From NCBI GenBank assembly GCA_017405065.1, contig JAFRBD010000091.1, positions 1 through 64,000 on the forward strand: a stretch of DNA of 64,000 nt, given 5' to 3'. Each line of letters starts with the position of its first letter. Within the stretch, counting starts at the first letter, position 1. This DNA comes from Ruminococcus sp. (GTDB lineage Bacteria; Bacillota; Clostridia; Oscillospirales; Acutalibacteraceae). The translations under genes and the position numbers were made by a program. The notes beneath the pieces were generated by a model that saw only the letters and a program-made list of their open reading frames with translations, did no database searches and was not told where the DNA came from. Positions 1 through 11,500 of this stretch are shown piece after piece.

Positions 1-1778
1 GGATAAACGCGGTTCTGACCTTCCCAGTCAGCGTCGGAAATCAGGAAAACATCGCTCTGGATATCGACCGTCGTGCCTTCATTGGTCACAACATAGGAGT
101 CGGGCAGGAGAATGAGATCCTGTTTGATGGTCAGGTCGCCCTCCGCCAGCTCGACGCCGATGTTGTTGATCGGCATCTGGAAAATGCTGGTATCGGTTTC
201 ACCCATGATCGGCAGAGTAGCCTTGATATTGTCGAGAGAAGCATCGCCGTGGATCTCACAGACGAGCTTATCATTGTCATAGTCATAATATTTCAGAATG
301 TAGCCGTCCGCAACATTGAACATCGCACCGTCGCCGCCGATAAATACCAGAGAGGTATCATAGACGCCGCCGCCGGCATCCAGCGCGCCGAAAACGATCT
401 CTTCAGCGCCGGCGTTCATCTTCAGCGTACATTCAATGTTCTGGATATAATACTGGCTGAACGGGAATACGCCCGCCGTAGCGAGAGTAAGAGAATTGGA
501 ACCGCCCGCGAAGTCCTCGATCTGGAAGGACTCGTAAACCTTCACGCCGTCCATACACTCGACGGTACCGCCGCCGGTCACAAAGCCCCATGCGTACAGG
601 GAAGAACCGGAATTAAAGGTAGCCTGAGCGCCGTCTTCGACGACCAGCTGACCGTAAGCGCCGGTGATCTCCGCCTGCTTGCCGCCGCTGGGAGCAGACA
701 GGCTGCCGCCAACGCTCAACGCTGCGCCGTTTTCAAAGGTGAGCGTCGCGCCCGACTTGATCGTTGCCTTTAAAAATCTGCTGTGCGCTGACTTTGTTTC
801 GACAACGTTGGGCTTTTCCGTATAGACTTCATGGTCAGAGCTGTCCGGGATCAGCAGGGTCGTACCGGAAGGAATCGTAGCATTCTCGGTGATCTCGAAA
901 TCTGCCATCGGAACGATGAGCTCAGAATGATTGTCAGCAGCATACTGTACCGCGGCACTGAATGAATCGTACAAAGCATAACCGGAAATAACGCCGCCGA
1001 CCATAAAGGAAGGGGTGTTATTCGGAACAAATACCGGTACGATTTCCGCATTGTCATGCGGCCAGAGTATGAAATCGGAATTGATCGTAAAATATGTATC
1101 GCTGCCTGCGAATTGATAACCGGCAAATACATAACCGTTATCCGGAGTTGCGGAAAGCTTGAGGCTCTCGGTATTCAATAAATCTTCTTCATACGGAGCA
1201 TATTCTGTGTTGCACTTTACAGAACCGCCTACCGCCTCCTGAACTGTGACAGTATATCCAATTTCTTCAGCCGCCTCGATATTGCTCAGCACTAATTCGA
1301 CACTTTTATCTTTAGCCTGTTCTGTGGTCAGAACGATGTCAAATTCATCACCGATATAGTAGCGTGAGCCGATCGGATAGATGATGGTGTCGTCATCGTA
1401 ATGAATTTCAAAGGAACCGTCACCTGTGCAGGTACACTCAAAAGAGATCTGCAACCAATCATCAGTAGGATCAACATGAACGGTTGTGACGCCTGCCTCA
1501 TACACATCATAGGCGCCGGCAAACTTTGTTAAGTAACTGTTCGCAGTAATCTTGACGTTTTCACCTGATTGCTCCAAAACGGCAGGTTCGTTCTCTGCTT
1601 GAGCGGTGTCAGTCATATAACTGCCGGAAAACTCCACTTCGACTCCATCAAAATCCAGATAGAGTTCATCAAATACGTCCGTAGTTTCCGCCGCGCCCAC
1701 AGCAAAACTGAACGTGGACGCGACCAGCGCAAAGACGAGCATAAGGGAAATGATCTGTCTTCTGAATTTCTTTAACAT
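1..1778 (-). CDS. Large secreted surface protein, 3' end cut by window (partial)
   Basis: An uninterrupted frame runs from ATG at 1778 to the window edge (592 codons visible). The start is supported by GGGAGGAATA 3 nt upstream. It opens with a signal peptide (MLKKFRRQ, then a hydrophobic stretch ending near VGAAE). Around residues 270-590 it aligns by eye with the N-terminal third of the giant protein encoded upstream: shared landmarks are GSSLYAWGFVTGGG against GANLYCYGYINGDG, KVYESFQIEDFAGGS against KVYELFQFRDWRGGS, and FPFSQYYIQN against FPMNQYYVQN. The two are therefore tandem paralogues. The visible part is beta-rich with short glycine/asparagine-rich turns and has no catalytic motif I recognise. 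A terminator at 2322-2361 and a possible promoter at 2058-2086 suggest separate transcription from the giant gene. Function unknown; extracellular surface or adhesive role is inference. Confidence 0.85.
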   Translation of the reverse strand, partial: MLKKFRRQIISLMLVFALVASTFSFAVGAAETTDVFDELYLDFDGVEVEFSGSYMTDTAQAENEPAVLEQSGENVKITANSYLTKFAGAYDVYEAGVTTVHVDPTDDWLQISFECTCTGDGSFEIHYDDDTIIYPIGSRYYIGDEFDIVLTTEQAKDKSVELVLSNIEAAEEIGYTVTVQEAVGGSVKCNTEYAPYEEDLLNTESLKLSATPDNGYVFAGYQFAGSDTYFTINSDFILWPHDNAEIVPVFVPNNTPSFMVGGVISGYALYDSFSAAVQYAADNHSELIVPMADFEITENATIPSGTTLLIPDSSDHEVYTEKPNVVETKSAHSRFLKATIKSGATLTFENGAALSVGGSLSAPSGGKQAEITGAYGQLVVEDGAQATFNSGSSLYAWGFVTGGGTVECMDGVKVYESFQIEDFAGGSNSLTLATAGVFPFSQYYIQNIECTLKMNAGAEEIVFGALDAGGGVYDTSLVFIGGDGAMFNVADGYILKYYDYDNDKLVCEIHGDASLDNIKATLPIMGETDTSIFQMPINNIGVELAEGDLTIKQDLILLPDSYVVTNEGTTVDIQSDVFLISDADWEGQNRVY

Positions 1779-2057
1779 AGTATTCCTCCCCAATATTGAT
1801 TATTTATCGCGCCCAAAGTCCCCCTGCCCATTCAGACCGGGGATAGACCGTCAAGCGCGTATTATCTGAAGTGGAGCATCCGCGTTTTTGCGATAGCTGC
1901 AGCTTTAAAGACGAATCGCGCCCAAAAGCAGAAACAACGGAAGCATCATACCTGCCGCCGCGCTTTGCAGCGACCGGAATGCGTCATCGGAAAACTGTAA
2001 ACCTCTCGGCGGATTACAATTAACCCATAATATTTCATGATACTAATATACCTTACA

Positions 2058-2086
2058 AGGATACCTTAAAATTGAGCGTATTGCAA
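2058..2086 (-). promoter_or_regulatory. Possible promoter of the partial surface-protein gene
   Basis: Minus strand: -35 TTGCAA (2081-2086), 17-bp spacer, -10 TATCCT (2058-2063). The -10 is only a partial match to TATAAT, so this is tentative. Confidence 0.4.
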
Positions 2087-2162
2087 TAGTTTTACAGAAT
2101 TAAAGATTACATTTTTGTAACCTTTGTTGGCGTTACCACCCATCCGGTCAGCATTTGAATAA

Positions 2163-2293
2163 TCTCCCCGCAAGCAGCCCTGCTCCTGTTTGTGGGATTG
2201 CCACGGTCGCAAAGCTCCCTCGCAATGACTGCGGGGCTTTTCGGAGATCCATCAAGCGCCTCTCAAAGGGAGGCGATGGGCTTCGCAATGACA
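2163..2293. repeat. Composite palindromic intergenic repeat (CGCAATGAC family)
   Basis: Contains nested inverted repeats: TCTCCCCGCA near 2163 against TGCGGGG...GGAGA near 2229-2248, with GTGGGATTGCCAC and CTCGCAATGAC inside, followed by a second half-element ending GGGCTTCGCAATGACA. The same words occur in the elements at 19439, 22712 and 25518. Confidence 0.7.
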
Positions 2294-2321
2294 TTTTTTC
2301 TTGGTTGACCGACGCGATCAC

Positions 2322-2361
2322 AAAACCCCGGCGCAAAGCCGCTTGAGCTCTGCGTCGGGGT
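2322..2361 (-). terminator. Strong rho-independent terminator after the small peptide gene
   Basis: On the minus strand ACCCCGACGCAGAGC pairs with GCTTTGCGCCGGGGT (one mismatch, one wobble) and is followed by TTTTG. The opposite strand also has a short T run, so it may act in both directions. Confidence 0.8.
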
Positions 2362-2393
2362 CGTTTTGATATTATTCCGTCACTGATTCGTCA

Positions 2394-2582
2394 TCAGTAG
2401 AATCCGCCGGGAACGCGTATTTCCGCTCCGTCCGACGGACCTAAGGCAATGCCCATGCCGTTGGTGCCGACGTTGAACGGACCTTGTTTCTGCTCAATCG
2501 GCCCGGAGGTAGCGATAACATCATCCTCGGTAAACTCAGTGATACTGAGAACCGATCTTTGATATGACTCTTTCAAATGCAA
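2394..2582 (-). CDS. Small peptide of 62 residues (TTG start), EDDVIATSG motif
   Basis: Begins 15 nt after the stop of the giant surface protein. The start TTG at 2582 is preceded at 8-nt spacing by AAAGGAGGAG, one of the best ribosome binding sites in the window; a second in-frame TTG at 2576 (giving MKESYQ) is the alternative. The peptide has no signal sequence or membrane segment. It reads MHLKESYQRSVLSI, then EFTEDDVIATSG, then a Gly/Pro-rich tail ending RVPGGFY. It is followed by a strong terminator, so it is the last gene of the surface-protein operon. I do not recognise the family. A short acidic-hydrophobic N-terminal part followed by a Gly-rich tail resembles a leader-core layout, but no maturation enzyme is adjacent, so a modified-peptide role is speculation. 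Confidence 0.6.
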   Translation of the reverse strand: MHLKESYQRSVLSITEFTEDDVIATSGPIEQKQGPFNVGTNGMGIALGPSDGAEIRVPGGFY

Positions 2583-2597
2583 TGTTATCTCCTCCTT

Positions 2598-5500
2598 TTA
2601 TCCGAAATAAGCAACAGCTGCCTGATTGTAATTATACAGCGATTTCACGGTTTCCTTGAGGGTATCGTTACCGGTGTACAAGGCGACGTAGAAGTATGTC
2701 TTCGCATTATATGTCTTCTTTACACCATTATAACTCACAGTGATATCCTGTGTCAAGAGGTTTGCGGGAAGATTCAGGATATTATAGCGGACATAGTATG
2801 CGTCGTAGTCGCCCTCGACAGGCATTTTTTCTACCGTAACGGATTGTCCCCCAACGGTAGCCGTCGCTTCGGGCGGCTCATAGCCTGCATTCGTATAGCG
2901 CAGCCATACGGTGTAGGTGGTCTCGGCTTCGAGCTGCATCGACGAACCGTAGTAGGCCATTTCACCTGCGCCGGACGCGTAATCGGAGGTGTAATAACTC
3001 GCGAATTGCTCCGCTGAACAGCTATACTTATAAGAATAATCTTTCAGATCCTTGTCTGCATAATTATCTTCGTTATTATTATAGCTGAACTGATCCTGCG
3101 CCTTTGCGCCGTAGGTGAGCATCGCCTTACACAGCTCCTGCAGATTCTTGAACTTGGTTTCATTCATATGCTCAGGATCCTTCGCATGCATCTTATCGTA
3201 AATCTTACCGCCGGTATTCTCGATGACCTCGCTGCAGTAATCGGCTACGCGGTAGGTATCCGTTTTCACAGGCGTATTGCCGTTTTTGATCTGCAGGGTG
3301 ACCTCGTCAGCCATCTGCTTCGCCGCAACAAAAGCAGTAAACTGATAGAATTCGCCGTTGATCTTTGCCTTAGCGATCGGATTATGAGTGTTCAATCCCT
3401 CATCGTTGTTCGCGTGGAAGACGACATTCAGACCATTATTATTGTTATCGGTCAGAGCATTGATATTGAATGTCGCTTCACCGTGGTTAGGATTGTCATC
3501 ATCTTCAGGTCCCCAGAACAGCTTAACGGTGCTGTTCGTCTTATCATCGACGCAGTCCGTGGGGATGTAGAAGTTCACGCCGATCTCGCCGTCAAGGGTG
3601 AGCGAATGCTGCAATGCAAGCGATTTCTTACTAAACACAGCGACATAGGTCGCGTTATCCGTCACAGTCGGGATCGAGCTGAGGACGCTTTCGCCGTCGG
3701 TACTCCAGCCCGCAAAGGTGTAGGAGTAATCTGCATCCTTCTCCTTGGTAGGATCAGCAGGAGCGGTCGGGGTCTGACCGTACTCGAGCGTTTCGGTCTT
3801 GAGTACGTCTTCGCCGTTCTTCCATGTGACCGTATACGATCTGGTCGTCTCAGTGAACTGAGCCGTGTAGGTCGCGGCGCAGGTTACGGCGACTACCTCG
3901 GGCGACCAAGAATTGTTGAAGGTATAGGTATACTGTGCGGTCGCCGTCTTAGTCGGGGTATCGCCGGTGTAAGACGGGGTCTCACCGTATTCGACCTGTT
4001 CGGTCTTGAGCGTATCGCCGTTGCCGTCTACCCATGTGATATCGTACTTGTTGACGGTGGAGGTGAACTGAGCGGTGTAGGTCGCGTTGCCGGTGACCGG
4101 TACGATCTCGGGCGACCAGCCGGAGAAGGTGTAGCTATACTGAGCGTCACCCTCCTTGGTCGGGGTATCGCCGGTGTAGGACGGGGTAGTGCCGTATTCG
4201 ACCTGCTCGGTCTTGAGCACGGTGAGCGCCGGACCGGAGAGAGCCTCTAATGTCTCTTTCTGTTCGGCGGTCAGACCGCTGTATGTGACGCCGGTATCAG
4301 CATTTGTATACCCGCTGAATGCCGCAAAGTCAGCGACGATGGTATCCTTGCATGAATCCCAAAGCGCGTCGGCAGCACTGAAATCTGCCGAATGGTTCTC
4401 AACGATCTCGATGATACGCTTTGCGATATAAGCAGCAGATTCCTGCGATCCGACATGACCGGCATCCAGATGCATCTTCACTAATTCCTCGTGAGTGAAC
4501 CAGCCTAAATCCCATGCCATGTCGCCTTCGGTACGGGCGTCATTGTAAATGGACTGTGCGGCGTCCGCGATCACTGCGTCAACCGTCTCTTTGATTTGCT
4601 CTTCGGTAGGCATGCTGTCGCCTTCAACAGCCCACTTAATCGTGTACTTGTTGACAGATTGAGTGAACTGAGCCGCATAGGTCGCGTCACCGGTGACCGG
4701 TACGATCTCGGGCGACCAACCGGAGAAGGTGTAGCTATACTGGGCGTCGCCCTCCTTGGTCGGGGTCTCGCCGGTGTAAGACGGAGTCTTGCCGTAATCG
4801 ACCTGTTCGGTCTTGAGCACGGTGACGGAAGAACCTGTGTTGAGCGCGTTCAGATCAGCTGTTTCACTCTCAGTCAGCAGATCGTGGCTGCTTAACAGCT
4901 TTTCAACGATTGTATCCTTTGCGTCATTCCATTTGCTCTCTGCCGTTGCGGCAACAGAAGCATCATTCTCTTGGATCGCAACGATCTTGTTAGCGATGTA
5001 AAGCGTCTCAGGTGTAGAGCCGCCGCCAAAATAGTTGTCAAGCAAATAATACTCTACATTTTGTACGTGAGGCAGGAACATCCAAGCTTCTCCGCCTTCC
5101 GCTTGAGCTGCACCATAAATCGAAGCGGCATGATTCGTAATGATATCGTCAACCGTCGACTTGATCTGCTCTTCAGTCGGAGCGCTGCCGCTTTCAACGA
5201 CCCACTTAACCGTGTACTTGTTGACAGATTGTGTGAACTGAGCGGTGTAGGTCGCGTTGCCGGTTACTGAGGACACAGACGGACTCCAGCCGCTGAAGGT
5301 GTAGGAATACTGAGCGTCGCCCACCTTCGTCGGCTCCGTGCCGTCATAGGTCGGGGTCGTGCCGTAAGGTACATTCTCGTCGGTTTCGAGCGTCGTATTG
5401 CCGTTCTTCCAGATGACGGTATAGGTACGGGTGGTTTCCGTGAATACCGCGGTATAGGACGCATTGCCGGTTACCGGGGAAACTATGGGAGTCCAGCCGC

Positions 5501-8500
5501 TGAACGTGTAGCTGTACTGCGCGGTAGCTTCCTTAGTCGGCGTTGCGCCGTCATAGGTCGGAGGCGTTAAGTAGGGTACGTTCTCATCGGTTTCGAGAAC
5601 CGTATCGCCGTTCTTCCAAACAACGGTATAGCCGCGCGTCTCGGAATTATAAGTCGCGGTATAGGTCACATCAGCCGTGGCGGCAGGCAGCGTTATATAG
5701 ACGGCGTCGTCCACACTGCTCTTCCAACCGGCAAAGGTGTAGTTGTACTGCGCCGTACTCTCCTTTGTCGGAGCGTCGCAGGAGGGAGTATCTCCCTTAT
5801 CGACCAGTCCGGTTTGCAGAGCTGTGCCGTTCTCGTCGTTGAAGGTGACGGTATATACTTCCGTCCACTTCGCGTAAACGGTGGTATCGGCGGTAATAGC
5901 GGTATTGAAATCGAACTCAGTCGTACATTCGCTGTCGTCATACCAGCCGTCGAAGCGATACTTCCCGTCGGACTCGGTGACGGTCGTCGTGCCGCTCACA
6001 TAGCCGGACGGAGCGGTCGCCTTCTGACCGGATTCGATCGTCTGGGCGGCGGGAGCCGTACCGTGTTCCTGCATATTGAAAGTAACGGTACAGGTAGAGG
6101 TAGAGGTAATGTAGTAGTAGCCGGAACCGCTTGCTGTCGTCGTACCGTTATTGAAAGTGACATTATGGGAATTGGTACTCAGCTTCTTGCCCGCAGGGTA
6201 AACTACGCGGTTGGTGTCGTCCGGCTTATAGATCGCGTTGGCTCTTGTTGCCGCCATACCCTTGAAGTTGCCACCGGAGATAAGGGTAGCGGTTTCGGCA
6301 TTATTATATCCGTTCCTGTAAGCGTTAGTGGTCGCCTTCGTTACCGTATATGTACCGCCGGAAATCTCGGTAATCTTCGCATAGTTAGCATTAGCAATCG
6401 CGTGGTACAATTCGGTGCTGCAGTGGGCGTATATCTCGGTGCCCTCGCCGATCTCGCTGATCGTCGGCAATAAGGTCTTTGAGATGTCAGTTTCAGTGAG
6501 GAGTCCATTTAGGATACCGTAGCCGTTGGCGTTGATATAGACGTTCTTGATCGTACCGATCTGCGCGCCGGAGAAGAGTGTATCACTGTTCACTGCCGTT
6601 CCAGCCGTGCCGCTTGTCGATGCAGCTGAAGCAGCCGTATACGGCGTAGTAGTGGTACGCGAGTCAAGGCAGGCGCTGTAGTTATAGATCGTGCTGCCCT
6701 TTGCGGAGGAACCGGTAACGGTGGTCTTTGTGCCGGATCCGCTGTCGATGGCGGTGATCTTGCCTGTATTTGCGATGACCGTAGAGGTCGCCTTAAACGT
6801 ATTGCCCTCGCCGATCAGGTCGATCACAGGCTGATCGTAGTCATAAGTAACGATCTTGGATTCACCGCCGGAGCCCCAATAAGCGGTACAGGCCGTAGTA
6901 GAATTAGCAGTCACATAGAAGTAATCCTCAAGATTGCAGGTATACTCACGCTCAGTACCTACAATTGTGCTGGCGCCGCCGTTGTAAAGAGCATACGCTT
7001 TTGCGGTTGTTGTACCTGCCTGTAAGGTGCTGTTCTTGATCGTACCCACGTTACCGGTGTTAAACATTGCATAGGTGTTCGCGGGAGTTGTGATCGTACA
7101 GTTATCGATCGTTGTGATCGTTGCAGGATTACGCTTATAATGCTTAGAATACTCACTGGTATACTTGCTGGTAGCGAAGATACCGGAACCCGAATAGTAT
7201 TGCGTCGTCTGGCGCTCGGAATAAGGTCCGGACGCATAGTTGTGCAGCGCATACTGGGTACCGGTGATGGTGCTGTTCTTCAGCGTACCGATATGACCGG
7301 CGTTGCGCATCGCATAAGCGGTGATCGAGTTGACAGTCAGATTATCGATCGTGTCGATCGTCGGCGTATCATAGGTATAATCGCGGTCGTACCTCGTCGC
7401 TTTACCGGCTGAAACCGTCAGCTTGGGATCGGTCTCGGCGGTACGATTCGTCAGGATCGTTTCGGTATACTCTGCGTAGCGCGAATCGCCGTTGAGCGCC
7501 GCAACATAGTAGCTGGTATTGGCGGTCGCGCCGGAGGCAAAGTTGACAGTCGTATTCGACAGCGTACCGATATGACCTTGGTTATTCAGAACATAATAAG
7601 ACTTGCTGCCCTTACCGGTGATCGTAATACCGTTGATTGTGCCGATCGTGCTGCCCTTCTCGAGATTCTTCACATAACGCGTATCACGCTCATACTCGGT
7701 AGAAGCCGTCGCCGCATCCGTATACTTCTTCGTGATCTCATAAGTAGAATTCGAGCCGCCGGTAGAGTTATACAACACATTATAGTTGCCCTTGAGGGTA
7801 AGACTGGGCGCGTTTATCGTCTGGATATAACCCTGATTCAAAAGAGCGTAATAGGAGCCGACCGACCATGTACCGGCACAGGTGATGCTGTTTATGGTCG
7901 CTGGCTGACCGTAAGTATTCTTTTGATAGGTGATATTGCCGCCGACCTTATTGCCGTAGGTATAGTTGATTTGCGTGGTGAACGGTGAATCGTTCGTCAC
8001 AGCGTACGCTGCGGTCGCGTCAACATTCACGGTACCCTCGATGCTCTTGATGATACCGCCGCCGGCATTGACCAGCGAATAGTGAGAAGTAGATATAATA
8101 GCGTTATCGGGGTGCTTGTACGCCTTAACATTAGTAGTACCGCTGATCTTGTTGATCACGCCGTAGTTGGTCAAGGCATAGCCGTTGCTGGCGCTGGTAC
8201 TGGTGTTTTCGGCGTAGATCTCACAGTCAGTTATCTCGCCGATAGAGGGACGGTACTGCTCGTCCTCCTGATAATAGTTAACACGGGTATAGCCGCCGGA
8301 GGAACTGTCCACCTGCTTCCACACGTTGGTATCGTACCACCAGTTGCCGCTGTTATAGACCGTATAGCAAGCGGTGTTGCCCTCGGATGCGGTGGAACCG
8401 TTGCCGCGGGTATCAGCCTGTGCCGAGTCGGGGTGCGCGATAAAGGTAGAATCCTTCATCGTATTGATCGTCGCGTTATTGTTGATCGCGTACTGACCAA

Positions 8501-11500
8501 CCTCGATGTGGCAGTTCTCGATCTCATTAATAATTCCCTTGTTCTCGTCGGTGACCGTGTAGCCGCTGGCGATAGCGCCGGTGCGGTAATTGCGGTTAGT
8601 GATACCGGTCTTACCGTCGATGGTCACGCCGTCGACCATAGTGACCGTGCCGCCGTAGTTGAAGATCGAAGCACTGCCCCCGCTGAACATATGGCTGTCG
8701 GAGATCAGGTCGATGACGCCGGTATCATAGTTGTAAATGTTGACGCTGTTTGTACGGCTCTGAGTGGAGCAGATATCGGTATAAGTCAGCGCCGTGATCT
8801 TTCCGCGGTTATAGATACCGTAGTTATAGGCGTAATAGCCGTAAGAGCTGTTGTATGTTTCCTCGTGCTCGTTCGCCTGCTTGATCGTGAGCAGATGGTC
8901 TCTGTCCTTACCTGTCACGGTCAGGGTAGCGCCCGCGTTGTTGCGGATGACGTTAGAGCCGTCCGCACCGGATGCAGTACTGAGCGCGTCGCCGGTGACC
9001 TTACCGCCGCCGACGGTATCGCGAATGATCATCGTGCCGGAGTTGGTAACAGCCGCCATGCCCTTATACGCAGCCGCCTTGGTTGTCGCGCCGGTGTGGT
9101 AATCGAAGGTACCGCCGTTGAGGTCGAGGGTGAAGGTACCGTTGTTAACGATACGGCCGATAGCGCGGTGACCGTTCAGATCAAGCTTGATATTGTTAGC
9201 GGCATATGCCGTATAGGCGACGGTGCCGCTCTCGTCCTCATAGGTGCCGCAGTCGGCGAGCAGGGTGATGGTCGCGCTGACGTCCTGAGGGAGAACCTCA
9301 AAGGCTTCGATCAGGGTGGGATAATACTGATCGTTCCAGCTGTTATGCGCGATAACGCCCTCATAGAAGCCATAGATATAGACGGGACCGCCCGCTGCAG
9401 CACCCGCCGGAACGACGCCGCGGTAGGGGTCGCCGCTCGTAAAGCTGAGACCGGAAAGGTTCCAGAGGAAGTCGTTGTGGTTTTCTGCGCTGACGCCCAT
9501 AGCGGCGTCGGTGGGAGCGGTGTAGGCTGTACCGACCGCCAGAGCAGAACCCGCCTGATCAACGATGTAATATGTTTCGCCGTTGATCGTTGTGGTTTGA
9601 TCGAGTGTTCCCTCATTATACATCCGGTAATGCTCATATTCGCGCTCGCTGAGGACAAAGGTCGGGATGTACTCTGCCGGCGTGCCGGTGAGGGTAACCG
9701 TAGAATCAGCGGTCACACCGGTGACAATGACGTCGGTGCCGCTTATGGCTGCAGTACCGTTGGACGCGGTCGCGCCGAGGTTCGCAAGCCAGCTCGCGTC
9801 ATAGGTGACGGTGTCGTTGTTTTCGCAGTAATAGCCGGTCGCGACAATATTGTTGTTGAACTTGAAATCGACCAGATAGCGATACCAGTGCTCGCCGGGC
9901 TTATCATACTTCCATGTGCTTGTACCGGTGCTGACGGTCTTGGAATAAGACTCGTCGCCGTTTTGGAGCCAAGCGTTGTTGACGGTAATGTCATGTTCGG
10001 TACAGCTTGTACCGGACTGGGTGTACTGATAGGTAGTATCAGTACCGGTCGCACAATCAGCAGTAAAGTTGATGACGCCGGTTCCGATACTGCTGGTGAT
10101 ATAGGCGCCGTGCTCCGTGGTGTAGAGCTTATTGGATACGTTGACCGTACCGTTAACGTCCATCTCCGCGTCGATGAGGTTATCCGCAGTACGGATCGCT
10201 GATGTTCCGTTCGCAGTAGAATAACCGACCGCAACCATCCTAAGACTGTCGGCTGCGTAAGCGCCCCAGTCTTCTTCATCATAGAAATAGACAGGCGCAT
10301 TAACGGTAAAGGTCGCGCCCTGATTAACCGTCAGCTGAGAACCGGGTAGGAACGCAACGCCGTAGGTCTGAGAACTTGCGATTGAAGTGGTGCCGGTTTC
10401 TATCACGATCTCCATATTGTTGAGCGGCAAAACATACTGAGAAGACTGCATATCAATAGTGCCGATAAAAGGTAAACCGGTAACTGTAACATTCAGTGCA
10501 TTCAACGACATATCGCCGTGGGCTGTTATCTCCAAGCGGTCGACGTTTGCGTGGTAACGCTTTGTGATGTAGTCAGTGCTGTTGCCGGTCAGCTTGAACA
10601 TACCGTTGGTGCCGATAAACTCGATTTGCTTGGTAGGATAAGCTGATGAACTCATATTTACAACAGACCAAACATACTCCGTCGCGCCCTTGTAGAGCGT
10701 CATCGGTGCTTCGACATTCTGCACATAGTATTGGTTCATCGGGAAAATGCGATAATCATTTCCTGCGATATCACTGGTCGCAGAACCGCCGCGCCAGTCA
10801 CGGAACTGGAAGAGCTCATAGACCTTGGCGCCGGATTTGACATAGATATTGCCGTCGCCGTTGATGTAGCCGTAGCAATAGAGGTTGGCGCCGGAGTTGA
10901 GGGTCATCTCGGAGCCGGACTTCATGACAATCTTGCCGTGAGGGCCGGTGGGAGTGCCGTTAGCGGATGTGCCGTTCTGACCGTAAGCGCTGACAGCGGA
11001 ATCAACGCTGACCGAGCCGTTGACCGTGAGCTTGGCTCCGTTGGGGACAGTCATAGTGCGGAACGGAGAAGGGTTAACGCGAGCCGCGTAGCTATACGCG
11101 GGAGTAGTCGTATGTACCGTAGTCGAAGTGCTGTATGGTACAACCAGCGTGACGCTCGAGGGAAGGATATATTCTACTCCCCCGCCGGTGACAGGTTTGA
11201 CATACGTGCCGCCGGAGGCCGGGAGGGTATTATCGAGGACGTTATCGGGGAGGGTGACCGTCTCAACATTGACAAAAACTTTGCCGTCGCTGCCGGCAGC
11301 CGCCTTGACAGCGTCCTCCCAGAAGGTATAGGTCGTACTGCCGACCTTAAAATTGGCTGATGTAGTATCTGTACCTTCTGCAACAATGACCGGGAAGACA
11401 TCATAACCCGCGTCAGCTGTAAAGCTGGAGCCTGTGATCAGATTTGAACCGACACGCCATCCTGCAAATTTATAGCCGGAGGGTGCGCTGATAGAAGGCA

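Larger units (their letters stand above)
1779..2393. other. Gene-free stretch: long leader, repeat and terminator
   Basis: This 615-nt gap holds, read on the minus strand, a strong terminator (2322-2361), a composite palindromic repeat (2163-2293), a possible promoter (2058-2086) and then a leader of about 280 nt before the ATG at 1778. The leader contains a direct repeat, TTTGGGCGCGAT, at about 1808-1819 and 1917-1928. I could not match the leader to a known riboswitch. Confidence 0.6.

Noticed and set aside
1779..2060. Possible cyclic-di-GMP riboswitch in the leader
   Set aside because: GCAAA and GACGC words caught the eye, but the conserved three-way-junction order of the GEMM motif is not there.
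2148..2346. Two overlapping 62-63-codon frames on both strands
   Set aside because: They lie on the palindromic repeat and terminator, without ribosome binding sites.
8082..10202. 706-codon open frame on the plus strand
   Set aside because: Antisense to the giant surface-protein gene. Its product is low in typical protein motifs and its existence follows from the biased codon use of the real gene.
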